Made by a program: the position numbers and the translations under genes. Shown one piece after another: positions 1-11,123 of a stretch of 64,000 bases of DNA. Below the pieces are notes generated by a model. That model had not been told where the DNA came from. It ran no database searches and saw only the letters and a program-made list of their open reading frames with translations. The first letter of the stretch is position 1, and the number at the start of each line of letters is the position of its first letter. Source of the stretch: Nicotiana tabacum (taxonomy: Eukaryota > Streptophyta > Magnoliopsida > Solanales > Solanaceae); the NCBI RefSeq assembly GCF_000715075.1, contig NC_134084.1, positions 96,452,411-96,516,410 on the forward strand, in the 5' to 3' direction.

Positions 1-2779
1 TCTTGCGGAGTGTTCTGAAGTGGTGTGATCCTTATGTGTATGTTAGAAGATCTCATGTGTAAGTGAAAAGTACGTGTTGAAATTTGAAATTTCGGGTCGC
101 TTAAGAGAGTGGGCTTAACTGTTGCGGGGATGAATGCGAGATTTGCAGAAGATTTAAAGTACAAGATGATCTTTGTTTTCACAAGCTTACAAAAGGATTT
201 GAGATTAATCTCACTATGGTATTGTGGCATCAATAGAGTATAAGTGTTATGAGTTACCGAGTGTATTTTGATATATGGCTCCGAGCCAAGTGGGGGAGTC
301 TACTGTGAGTAGTTGGTTTGCATGGTTAGGCGCTATGTTGGTTCCAGTTTGTGGCGTGCAGGCGAATTAGTTAAGGCTTGCGGAAATTGAGACCGAGGAT
401 GACTCGAGTAGAGGAAATTATTTGACAAAGGTTATATTATGCTTCATAGAGTAAGAAAAAATCACGGGATATCTTAAGTTGTTGTTGGTAAAGAATGCTC
501 GGTGCATAGAGCAGGAAGTTGCTTGGATGTGTTGGGATGAGGATTTCATTCTGTGGTGTTAGAGTGCTAATGAGGCACGGGTGGTTCTGTTCGTTTGATT
601 AGGGTAATTGCAGTTTAAAGAGAGTGAGTGACTCTCGAGAATGGTTCTAATGTGATCGAGGTTCTACATGTAACAATTGGGTATCTTAAAGTTGTATATG
701 GGGTTAGAAACTGTGTTTTCATTGGAAGAGGTCAAGACTTGTGATATTTCTATATTGATTATAGGATTCTATGTATCGGTATCAGGAAAGCAAAGGTAAT
801 GGATTTAGATTTGCAGGAAGTTCCTCAGAGTAATATGTTCTAGAATGTGGTGTTTCTGGGAGTAATTGAGTGAGTATTCAACGGCTTATAGATCTTAGAC
901 AGTGTGGTCTTGTGCTTGGGTCTCGTGTGGTGAGCCTGGGTTGAGGAATTGTGGTGCTACAGTAAGAGAGAATATCAAGTTGAAAATGAATCAGAAGGAA
1001 ATTTAGATAGATGGAATAGTTTGATAGTAGACCGAATCGGTATGGTAAGGATATGATTAATTCCTTGTGTGTGTTCGAGATAATTAGTTCTTTCAGGTAT
1101 TTTGTGGCAATGCTATTAGGTTTTGATGGCTTGCTTAGCTTGATCGAGTTAGAAGGATTCAGTCCTGACATGTCTGATTTTTGCAAAAGGAACTCGGAGA
1201 GTTCTTGATGGTTTTTACCATGGTTTGGAGATGTATATTTTATATGGGCATGCAGAGCATGGGATGTATAGTGATTTTTCTTCTATATTGAGACCAATGG
1301 AAAGTTTTTAACCAATTGAGTACGTAGATGTTTGTGGCTCAGAAGGAAGATGAAGTTCTTATATTATCCTGAGATGGTATGGTATATGCGGTAGGTTGTG
1401 GAGGATTTACAATTGCGTGTGGAAGGTTACAGTTCAGTTCTGAATGGAAAGTCATGAATTCTTAGGCAGCACGGGTAGTTTCAGATGATTAAGGAAGTGT
1501 TAGTGCTAATTAGGGTGATTTGACGAGGGTATATGCTTTAGAAAAGACAATGTGATTAAGTTGATGGTATTCGGTAGTATTGCGGCACTTTCTTGTTAGA
1601 TCGACTGGTGATATTCGAGTTTGCTTGGTGACACAGGGAAATATTTGAGTATCTATCGTGGAATGATTGGGTATTTGAGGCGTAGCATGTATTCAGACGA
1701 CGAAATTGGGATCGGATATGGTGATTCATGGGCCGTGTGGATTTGGAGACGAAAGTTCTCATATTCAGGCTATGTTGTGGTTGTGGATCGTGTGTATCGA
1801 CACTGTTTAGCGACTATCGAGATTTGGAGGCTTGAGTGGATCTTTCTTTGTTGGTATGTTGGATGTGATGTTGGAGTTCAGACTGGTTGTCTCAGTGTTG
1901 GGTTATTCTGGACTATTACACTATGGGCTATGCCGGAAATGCTACGGGTTGAGTGGCGAGGTGCGGCAGATTATGTTCTAGTAGAGTGGTTTATATTTCA
2001 AAGACCCAGCGAACGGCTAGGAAGGATTGTCTTTCTTAATTGAGCCTTCGTGATGGATGTCAGTGCAGAGGATTCTACCATTTATTCAGTTCTGGTGTTG
2101 AGGGACTCTCCATATGTGTTTCTTGCGGCCGGGCATGTCGCCGGGCAGGGTTGTTGATTTCGGTATTGATTTGGTGCCGGGCACTTTGTCGTATGGCTCC
2201 GGCATGAGTTATAGTAGTGGAAGTAGTAGCTTCAGGCTTCCTTGATAAGGAGTTCGTTGGCAAGCCAATGTGGATGCATGTTCTAGTCGAGTCTGCTTAG
2301 TTGGCCCCAAACTGTATTGTTGAGGGACATGTGGATTCGACCTTATTGAGCTTACTAGTGATTTGGGAGATCTATGAGTTGCCTTTCTTTGTTGCGAGAC
2401 ATTATGATTTATTGGTTATGGGCACATATGGTGTGGTTCTATTGGGGTTCATAATGGAAGTCGAGCGGGAAAAGTAATTGGGTGTTGCTAGGTGGATGGC
2501 GTATCGGTTACGTCCTATCGGGTCTGTGTGGTATATCTTCCTTGTTTTACCGTGGGTGTAGTGATTTGCTTTGGTTCCAGGTGTCAAATTGTGCATGCTT
2601 GTCAATTTCGAGCAATAGTGACTTGAGGTGTTTCATGTGGAACAGTGTTTGGATAGGATCGCGCATTTTGCAGCGAAGCTATGTGGAGATATGACCTTGC
2701 GGGTCATATTCGGGTGTTCTATTTCTATGATATGAGACGGATCCTTAGTCTTGTGTTATGGTGGTATGGGTGAGCTTGA
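1..2779 (+). mobile_element. Element B internal region, left part, non-coding
   Basis: This segment is placed in gypsy-type element B because the same locus resumes at 25115 after the target duplication of element A and then reaches a PPT and LTR on the + strand. I see no retroviral domain motif in any frame. The longest frames (for example 140 codons at 1621-2043) are Trp/Tyr/Cys-rich, look like chance, and lack recognisable motifs. It may be a long 3' non-coding region, or a very decayed pol, or part of a non-autonomous element. The left end of B lies outside the window. Confidence 0.55.
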
Positions 2780-2784
2780 GGTAC
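2780..2784. repeat. Target-site duplication of element A, left copy
   Basis: GGTAC lies directly before the LTR terminus TGTCACACC and is repeated directly after the other LTR at 25110-25114. A perfect 5-bp duplication is the normal product of Ty3/gypsy integration. It shows that A is a complete insertion into B. Confidence 0.93.
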
Positions 2785-2877
2785 TGTCACACCTCCTTCT
2801 TCACCTACACCCACAAGGGCGTAAAGGAGTTTTCCCAATTAAAGGACAATCAGAACGGGATTTAATTATTAATTATT

Positions 2878-2888
2878 CAGAGTCGCCA
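2878..2888 (-). other. tRNA-3'-end-like 11-mer inside U5 of A
   Basis: CAGAGTCGCCA on the + strand equals the CCA-bearing 3' end of the tRNA-Arg that matches the real PBS, about 95 nt inside the LTR. The other LTR has it at 21178-21188. The I LTR has a related GAGAGTCGCC near 58810. It may be chance, a second primer contact, or a relic of an older LTR boundary. Confidence 0.4.
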
Positions 2889-2995
2889 CTTGGTATATTA
2901 ATGGTGTCCCAAGTCACCGGTTGAATCCCGAACCGAGGAAATTTATGACTCTGTTAACAGTCCGCGAACCAGAAATCCAAGTAAGGAATTCTGTT

Positions 2996-3028
2996 AACCC
3001 GGGAGAAGGTGTTAGGCATTCCCGGGTT
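2996..3028 (-). other. U5 hairpin, 3' LTR of A
   Basis: AACCCGGGA (2996-3004) pairs perfectly with TCCCGGGTT (3020-3028). The enclosed G/T closing pair and the 13-nt loop AAGGTGTTAGGCA follow. The same loop with an unrelated stem is found in the LTRs of I and F. Confidence 0.75.
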
Positions 3029-4868
3029 CCGTGGTTCTAGTACGGTCGCTCAACTATTGTATTTAATTTTATCTGATTTTAGTTCATGCTAGCCTATGTG
3101 CCGCTTATTCGTAAACCGCCTTTATCATTATATTTTAAAAGAATTGCAACATTGTGGAAATGTGTCTCAAACCACGTCACAATCAATGCACCCATGGTTG
3201 TCAGCACATTTCGATTCCGTTGAGATTTGGATTTGGGTCGCATCAATGCACACCCGAGTTTAGGAATGTAATTTTATTAAAATCGTGCTTAAAGGGTCTA
3301 GTGTATTATTATTTTGGGGAAGGCCGTGAAATTCGCTAAATGGCCCTCCCGAATTCATAGCGTTTATTGAGGGCCCCGCATTTCGTATTTTATTTGGCGA
3401 GGCTCGTCTCATCATTATATGAAAAGGCCAAACTAAAAAAGACTATGATTTTTATTCTTATTTGTCTCTAAAGGCCATAATTTATTAGTTAACCAATCAA
3501 TTATCATTAGAAGTACTCAAAAGGCCCAAACCTTAGGTCTATGATTCAGCAACCCAATGGGTTTCAGTCTGTTGGGCCCCAGTCCGATTCACAAGAAGCT
3601 TGAGCTTCAGGGCCCAAACATACGCCAACTTTCAGTTCTTAGCAACTAAATGATCAGCAATGGTCTTGTGCTATTCTAGCAGGGTTTCACGCCACTGGGC
3701 CAAGGTGATCCCATAAATACGGCTCAAGTTGAAACAGACCACAATACTAATTATGAACAAAATTGAATATAAATGATCACCAGGCCACAGTCTTTTCACA
3801 TCGTTGGGATTAACATCTATACTACGTTATTTGACATTCAAAACCGTCCAGGAATATGCAGCAACAATTCGATTTTTAGAAAACAAAACTGGAGATTTAT
3901 CGTCAATTTCAGAATCCTAGTGGGACTGGACAGTAGCTTCCTCACTTATGAATCAACATGCTGAGACTCAAACTTGAATCCAACATTTAAACCAACATAT
4001 TCATCTATGACCATGACCTACTTAATTTCAGATTGAGAACATGAAAATAACTAGTAGAAATTCTATCTAATTACAACTAATATGGACTTATTCTATGAAA
4101 TTAATTACAACTAGTATTTAACGGGGGTATGCATCAGCTAATAGGGGCTAACTACAACTAGTAATTAACTCGAAAAATAAACTCACCTGATTCTGATACA
4201 TAACAGTTTACAGTCCCCTTAATACATAACCAGTTTAAGTTCAATTATGCATTTCGAATTTGATAACAATGTACAACCACCAAACCATGACAAACTATCT
4301 AAAACATAACAAGCTAAAGATCTACAACAGAGAATTTGCTCCAATTTCATTTCATGTTGTCAACATCGAATGATACATCGAAACAAGTTCAAAACGTGTA
4401 CCTGGAAATCAAAATATCAAAGGAAGAAGGAGCAGTTAGCAGCAGCAGAACAAGCAACAGTGATTTGGAATTTCAAACAGCTGTTTCAACCCAGAAATGA
4501 ATCAGTGATCTAGGAAACTTTTCAAAACCAAAATAGCACCAATACAACCAGCAATGAACCCATAAATCCACACATTCGATGAATAACCCACATCCAACTC
4601 AAATAAACCAACACCAGTGCTCAAATAATTCCAAACACTTTCAGATTTCAACTATTGAACAGACACGGAAGAGTTCAAGTTGTTTTTGATTTCGAGATGA
4701 ACTAGAAAGTTGAATTAAAGATGGAATTCGAAAACAGCCTGAAGAAAGCAATGAAACAGTGATTTTTTTTTTTTTGAATGTTTGAACTTCAAGTTCAGAT
4801 CTGAATAATCAGAGAGGAGCTTCCTTGGGAAATTTTTCAGACCCCCCAATCAAGGCATTGGGTTTGCC

Positions 4869-4875
4869 TTTTATA
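4869..4875 (-). promoter_or_regulatory. Putative TATA box in 3' LTR of A
   Basis: The minus strand reads TATAAAA inside the short palindromic context GCCTATAAAAGGC. It is about 1.9 kb from the LTR start, the same relative place as candidate TATA boxes in elements C and I. That suggests a U3 of about 1.9 kb and a long R/U5. Confidence 0.55.
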
Positions 4876-6768
4876 GGCAACAAATAAGGTAGAATACTCT
4901 AGATGGCACTCACACATTTTCCCCCTTTTAATTTCAGATTTCCCCTATTAGTCCTTCAATTCTGCCTTGTTTCTCAAGTTACTCCCCTAAGTTTACTGAA
5001 ATCTACACTAAAGTCTTATTCTAGAAGGCCCTAGGGTGTTCTTTTACATATACTACCCTTATCTTGGTTTTGAAATTACTATTTTTAATACAACTACCCT
5101 TTTCCATGCTCAAACTACCCTTATTCCCTCCCTGGAATTACTACCCAAACAAGTTAAGCTTCAAGCCCCTAACTAACTGACTCAAACCCTCTGTTAACCA
5201 GACTACAAATTAATTATAGTCTCCCAAAGAGTCCAATTCAGCCTTAATCAGACCAAAACAAGCTAAACTAATTAAAACTAGCTAGACGACTAATCAAACT
5301 GAAGCCAATCATGATCTAATTAGTAATTAACTAAAGGAACACCAAAAACTAATTCATGTAAAACTTTGTAAAACTAATTAATAAATTATAAATCGAACTA
5401 ATATCAGGAATCAGAACATATTAAAATCAAACAAACAACTAGACTTAATCAAATCAGGACACAAGATTAGAACAATATTGACAAAAAATTAAAACGCACA
5501 TTAACAAGACATTAACCATGGAATTCACACATGCAGAAAATCAGAAAAGGAAAAAGAAATTGAAAATAAAAGAAAAATACCAATAAAAACCCAGCGACCA
5601 CAAAGAGCTCCGACCAGTAGTCCAAATCCCCCGAAATATCTGACCCGTAACATCCCTAACCATGTGTTTTCATAAGAAAACACTTGGTTAGGGTTGTTAG
5701 GGTCCGAAATCATGGAGATCTTGCCTTAGGGTTTGGTCGGAAACCTTCGATTTGATATTCGAGCTTTTCCAGGCAGATTCGAGAGACAAGGTCATGGAGG
5801 TTGGGTAGAGGAGGCCCAGGCGGTCACATGGTGTTAATTTGGGGTTATTTGGGGTAGGTCTCGTCGTGGCCGGAAAATATTGCATCGAAGATTCGAGGAG
5901 ATAGGGAAAGATTCAAGGGAGATGACCATGGGGATTGGAAAGAGGAGGGGAAAGAGAATTTACGGTGAAATTTTGGTGGTCAACGGCATAGGTTGTGTTC
6001 GCCGGCGGTAGGGTTCCGGCGAAGGATATGGGGGTGACTTGTTTTTAGGGTTAGAGATGGATGGGGGGGGTTTGAGAGACGAGATAGGGGGGTGAATATT
6101 TCGGACATATATATATAAAACAACCTAAGACGATCTCATCCGTTCGATCAAGAAACAACAGCTGAGATGGACTTCCTGAAAACGACGTCGTTTGGACTTT
6201 TTGAGGACCCGGACCTGGTCTGGGTTAGATTGGGCTTGGGGCGTGGGAAAGAAGAAAGAAATGTTGGGCCCGGGTGAATTTAATTGGGCATGGCCCAAAT
6301 CGTGGGCAGCCCTTTCTCTACTTCTTTTTTTTGTTTTCCTTTTTTTTCATTTGTTTCTTTTATCTATTTTTTGTATATTTTTTTGATTTTATAAAATTGC
6401 AACAACTAAAATACAATTCTAATATATTTCAAAATTAAACTAATTGATTTCTAAAATTATTTTAAAAACTATTTCAGGACGAATTCACATTTAAACAATT
6501 AAAAAGGCAAAAGTGAACTATTTTTGTTATTTTCTTCATATTTTGATGTAAAACAAATTAACCCTTAATTAATCCTAAAAATATGAAATTAAATCCTAAA
6601 TGCAAATGTATATTTTGTATTTTTTTCAAATGAATTAGAATGCACATATAAATGCGACAATTAGCAGAAAATGACGTCAAAATTCACAAAAATTATAAAA
6701 CAATAAAGAAATTGTTTTGTTTGAATTTCTGGGAATAATTTGCTTTGGGAAAAAATCAAGTGCTCACA

Positions 6769-6781
6769 GCTGCCCCTCTTT
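6769..6781 (-). other. Polypurine tract of A
   Basis: The minus strand reads AAAGAGGGGCAGC directly before the LTR start. The same 13-mer precedes the 3' LTR of element C. It primes plus-strand DNA synthesis. Confidence 0.92.
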
Positions 6782-6896
6782 GCTCGGAAACATGAAAAGT
6801 TTTCGGACAAAGATAAGTGAGCAAATATGAGCGATTTTTGCCCATTTGAATATTCCTTGTGAGGCATTTTTGAAAAAGTTGACCGCACCCTGATTC

Positions 6897-6950
6897 GGAG
6901 GTTGCCTACATATCCTGGACTAAACAGGAATCAGGTCAGTGTAGTTCAGG
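6897..6950 (-). other. Stem-loop module of A, copy 4 (near PPT)
   Basis: TCCTG (6913-6917) pairs with CAGGA (6925-6929) around a 7-nt loop. It is flanked by the module's conserved arms: a TGATTC-like arm and a TAGGCAACC-type arm when read on the minus strand. It lies about 120 nt before the PPT. Confidence 0.65.
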
Positions 6951-7224
6951 AGTGTCTGGTAGCTGGGACTACCAGGATCTATGATTTTACTGCGATTGCT
7001 GCTGCTACTGCTTGCTGACCTTCCTTATTATGTCATGGCAAAATAAAAGAAGCTAAACTAAACTATGACCTATGAATTACAAAACCCTATCTAAATTCTT
7101 CAAACTTGTTGTTGTACTTCCTCACTGCCTTGTTGTCTTGTGTTTTCTTAGTAAAATCCCTTGTTGCCATTGCGAACTACAAACTGAGCTGTTGTTCCTT
7201 TCTTCAAATTGCTGGACTTGAATG

Positions 7225-8190
7225 TATTCACTTATTGTACGGGTGGGCTCCCGATTACTGAAACTTGAACTGTATGTCTCCGTTCTCCAGGCGGACTCTT
7301 GACTTCTGAATTTTGAACTTGAATGTATTCCTCTGTTATCCAGGCGGCTCCTGATTGCTGAACTTGAAATTGAATGTATTTCTCTGTTATCCAGGCGGGC
7401 TCCTGACTGCTGAACTTGAACATGAATGTATTCCTCTGTCATCCAGGAGGGCTCCTGACTTCTGAATAGATAAAACAAAGAATTTGAAAACTAAACTTAA
7501 ATTTTACTCCCTTGTTCTTCAGGCGGGCTCCTGACTGCTGCGCTTGAAAGTATTCACTGCTCTCCAGGCGGGCTCCTGACTTAAACTTGAAATGTATTCC
7601 CTACTCTCCAGGCGGACTCCTGACTTCAAGATAGACAAAACAAAGAAGATTTTCTGCCCCAGTTTGGTGGCTGGGGCCAGATGTGACTGTAAAACTAAAG
7701 CATATTACCAAGTACTACTAAGGATTTGAAAGCTAGGTCCCATTATCCAGGGGGGTCCTGACAACTCTTGACTAAACGACGATTTAAAACCTAAGTTATA
7801 TCTTCTACAGGTGTGACTTCTGCTAAATCTTGCTATCTAGGAGGATCTTTAAACTACTCCCCATTATCCAGGAGGGTCCTGAAAATCAAAGGTCAAATTT
7901 TATCTTAAAGGTGGCAACTTTCATGCTTGAATTATACTACCCTACAACAAAGTTTACGCTAAATGTTGTTATCTGATTGAAATCTTAAAGCTAAGTCCCA
8001 TTATTCAGGAGGGTCCTAGAAACTCCTAATTGAATCCTTTCTTGAACATGCAAACTTCTAAGCTAACTTATATTCTTTTGGGATACATTTATGCTAGATT
8101 ATGCTATTTCTGAACTTTAAACTAGGTCCCATTTTCCGGGAGGGTCCTGAAATTCAAAAACCAAATCCCATTATCCAGGAGGGTCCTGTA
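7225..8190 (-). repeat. Degenerate tandem array in A 3' UTR
   Basis: The core CCAGGCGGGCTCCTGAC, or its variant ATCCAGGAGGGTCCTGA, recurs about 14 times at irregular spacing. In the left half the units are ~60 bp and joined by stretches like TGCTGAACTTGAA. Towards 7740-8190 they become longer and more diverged. The array opens spurious frames on the minus strand. Confidence 0.8.
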
Positions 8191-9000
8191 AATTTAAAAA
8201 CTAAATTTTTTGGTGACTGCCTTTCCCCACAGAGAGTTCCTCTGACACAAACGAACTTTTCTACCCCTGTTTTAATCAAAGAAAATTTGTCAGTTCAAAA
8301 AATGGTGGTTAGTTGGCGGCATTCTTGTTTGAGATCTTTCTGCTGCATTGTTTTGTTCCGACTGGCTTCCCGAACTGGCCCTGAACCGCTTTGACTTTCT
8401 GATTGATCTCCGAACCCCTAACTCTGACAAACCAAGTGTTCTGTACCCATGTTGTTGTTTCCCACTTCTGACCTTTTCTGAACCTTTGCACTTCCCCCGA
8501 CATTTCCCAATCGTTCCACCGATGACATTTCCGGTGATTCCTTGTATTTCACCTTTCATCACATTGTTTTTGACATGCTCTGACCATATCGCGCTTTACA
8601 CTTTTCGGAATCTGGTAGTGAGTTTTGAAATCCCTTTCCACTTGCTTTGAACAAAACTATATTGAAACATTATAGACAGATAAAACCCCCAAAGAAAATG
8701 AAATGCAATAAGTTTACGAGTGAAGGGTAAAAAGAACCCAAAACTGGATGACTGTTTAAAAGAAAAAGGGAAAGAAACTTATCTGACCGGAACAGCTGGT
8801 ACCAATCATCACGACATGCATTTCAGACTAATCGGCCCAATTTGTCCAACTAACCAACTCTCGATCGCCACCCTTTGTTGCCCCAGAATTTCCATCACTT
8901 TATTACTTTATCCAAACCTTAGCCTTGTTCGTCCTGTGGTGCCTCGAAACAATTTTCCATCAACAGACCTTTCTCCATCAATCATTTCTCAACTCACTTT

Positions 9001-9124
9001 TTCCTTAAAGTGCCCGTAAGGGTTTTCACCAATAAGACTCTCTCATTTTATTCTTTCTCTCAACTCCCGTCGCCTTACGGTGCCTGTGCATATTTTCACC
9101 AATAAGACTCTCTCATTTTATCTT
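9001..9124 (-). repeat. Duplicated conserved 3' UTR block, element A
   Basis: Two units of ~65 nt (around 9004-9050 and 9070-9120) each contain, on the minus strand, ATGAGAGAGTCTTATTGGTG followed by AAAA and a CCTTACGGGCAC-like segment. Three related units occur at the matching place in element C (49978-50155). Confidence 0.75.
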
Positions 9125-9404
9125 TTGCTTTTCCTGCTTGAACCAAAGTGTTGCCCCATACATGAATTACCTTTACCTGCTTAACTTGGCATTTCTCAGA
9201 GATTGATCAGAAGGTCTTTCTTTGGACCATAATGTAGGCTTTGGACGGGGCTAGAAAGAAAGGGTATGAAAGGCATCAAAATAATTTCAAAATGGGTTAA
9301 AATTACAACTTTCGAAATTAGATTTCTCACAACAACCACGACTTATGCCCCAGTTTCTTGCTTGGGGACTTTTGGATTTTATTTTGGTATGACTGAACCT
9401 CAGA

Positions 9405-9449
9405 GAGGCTACCTACGTACCCTTTCAGGATCAATTCAAACGTAGTTCG
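9405..9449 (-). other. Stem-loop module of A, copy 3 (after integrase)
   Basis: Conserved arms are present: on the minus strand GAACTACG at one side and TACGTAGG at the other. The central hairpin is weak, with only CCT/AGG visible. It lies ~360 nt after the integrase stop. Element C has the matching copy at 49704-49747. Confidence 0.6.
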
Positions 9450-9460
9450 CGTCATAGAGA

Positions 9461-9640
9461 CTACGTTGTTGTTTTCTTTTCTTTTCTTCATTTTCTTTTC
9501 TTTTCCCTTTCTTTTCTTTCTTCTTTTGACCTTCAATTTTCCTCTTCTTTTCTTTTCCTTCTTTTCTTCCTTCTTCCTTTTTTTTTCTTTTTAGTTTTTT
9601 TTTCTCTTTTTTTACTTTTTCTTTTCTTCCGCACTTGCGT
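9461..9640 (-). other. Internal purine-rich tract, 3' UTR of A
   Basis: About 180 nt are almost all pyrimidine on the + strand, that is purine in the element RNA. A Lys/Glu-rich open frame over it is a by-product. A shorter purine tract occupies the same place in C (49655-49700), next to the stem-loop module. Confidence 0.7.
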
Positions 9641-9806
9641 TTCTTAATGGTGCCATTGATTCCGAAAGAGGGATATGAAATAGAATAAATAAGGCTCAAA
9701 TGGGGTGACAAGGGGTAAAAGCGTTTAGATAGCAGAACAAAATGCCTTCATCATTTCAATCTTTGAAATATGCCAAATACAAACAAGTACAATAAAAATA
9801 AAGAAA

Positions 9807-11123
9807 TCATACATAGTATCTTTTGACTGCATCGGAATTGTTGGCCATTTCTACACATTTCCCTTCCACATCTGTCAGATATAATGCACCATTAGACAAC
9901 ACTCTGGTTACGACAAATGGCCCATGCCAGTTCGGGGCGAACTTTCCTTTTTCTTCGGCCCAATGAGGCAAAATACGTCTCAACACTAACTATCCCACCT
10001 CAAACTTCCTTGGACGCACTTTCTTGTTGTATGCTCTTGCCATTCTTTGCTAGTACAACTGACCATGACACACGGATGCCCATCTCTTTTCGTCAATCAA
10101 ACTCAACTGCTCCAGGCGGCTTTTCACCCATTCATCATCATTGATCTCAGCCTCTACTATGATTCGGAGAGACGGGATTTCCACTTCTGCTGGTATCACT
10201 GCTTCTGTGCCATATACCAAAGAGTAAGTAGTTGCCCCCACCGAGGTCCGAACGGTGGTGCGGTACCCCAACAATGCAAAAGGCAGCTTTTCATGCCACT
10301 GTCTAGATCCTTCTACCATTTTCCGGAGTATTTTCTTTATATTCTTATTGGCTGCCTCAACCACACCATTTGCCTTAGGGCGGTATGGAGTAGAATGACG
10401 ATGAGTAATCTTGAACTGCTCACATGTCTCCTTCATCAGATGACTATTAAGATTAGCCCCATTGTCTGTGATAATCACCTTCGGTATCCCAAACCGACAA
10501 ATAATGTTCGAATGCACAAAATCCACCACAGCTTTCTTGGTCACAGACTTGAACGTCTTAGCTTCCACCCATTTGGTAAAATAATCTATAGCTACCAGAA
10601 TAAACCTGTGCCCATTTGACGTTGCTGGATCATTTGGCCCTATGACATCCATGCCCCATGCAATGAAAGGCCATGGTGCGGACATCGTATGTAGTTCTGA
10701 TGGCGGAGAATGCATCAAGTCTCCATGCACTTGACACTGATGACACTTACGTACGAAACCGATACAATCTCGCTCCATAGTAAGCCAATAATAACCTGCC
10801 CGTAGGATCTTCTTTGCCAAAACATATCCGCTCATATGCGGTCCACAGACTCCCGCATGTACCTCAGTCATGATAGATGTGGCCTGCCTCGCATCCATGC
10901 ACCTTAATAACCCGAGGTCTGGAGTTCTTTTGTACAACACTCCTCCACTAAGGAAAACCCCGCTTGCCAACCGTCGAATTGTTCGTTTCTGATCACTTGT
11001 GGCCTGTATCGGATACACACCTATCATGGCATATTCCTTGATATCATGAAACCATGGCTCACCGTCAAGTTCCTCTTCTACCACATTATAATAAGCGTGC
11101 TGATCGCGGACCTGAATCTGCAA
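9807..11123 (-). pseudogene. Integrase (broken), element A
   Basis: Integrase inserts the cDNA into host DNA. The frame is 439 codons and ends at 9807 with the pattern KRYYV-stop. It shows an HHCC zinc domain (HAGVCGPH, then CHQC), the DDE core with D in WGMDVIGP, D in ITDNGAN and E in GVVEAANKN, and a GPF/Y-like C-terminal segment. There is no chromodomain, as expected for Tat. Two in-frame TAG codons (10050-10052 and 9990-9992) fall where a Gln is expected. A one-base loss separates it from the RNase H frame just upstream. All three catalytic acidic residues are still present. Confidence 0.92.

Larger units (their letters stand above)
2785..6768 (-). repeat. Element A 3' LTR
   Basis: The segment is nearly identical to 21085-25109 and lies next to the PPT, so it is the 3' LTR. 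On the minus strand it begins TGTGAGCAC at 6768 and ends GGTGTGACA at 2785. It has a TATA box about 1.9 kb in, a hairpin 240 nt from its 3' end, and short A/T-rich and T-rich runs. Small ORFs inside it have no domain features. Confidence 0.95.
6782..9806 (-). other. Element A 3' UTR
   Basis: About 3 kb lie between the integrase stop and the PPT with no credible gene. The region holds two copies of a stem-loop module, a purine tract, a duplicated ~65-nt block shared with element C, and a degenerate tandem array. Long, fast-changing repeat-bearing 3' UTRs are known in Tat/Ogre elements. Several short ORFs exist here, but they follow the repeats and lack domains. Confidence 0.8.

Noticed and set aside
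1621..2043. 140-codon + strand ORF
   Set aside because: Composition is unlike a protein family and there are no motifs; a chance opening in non-coding element DNA.
7225..8190. CRISPR-like spacing of repeats
   Set aside because: Units are degenerate, spacers are not unique equal-length inserts, and the context is a plant retrotransposon 3' UTR.
9436..9711. Lys/Glu-rich minus-strand ORF
   Set aside because: Product of the purine tract.
10047..10619. 190-codon + strand ORF
   Set aside because: Antisense of integrase of A.
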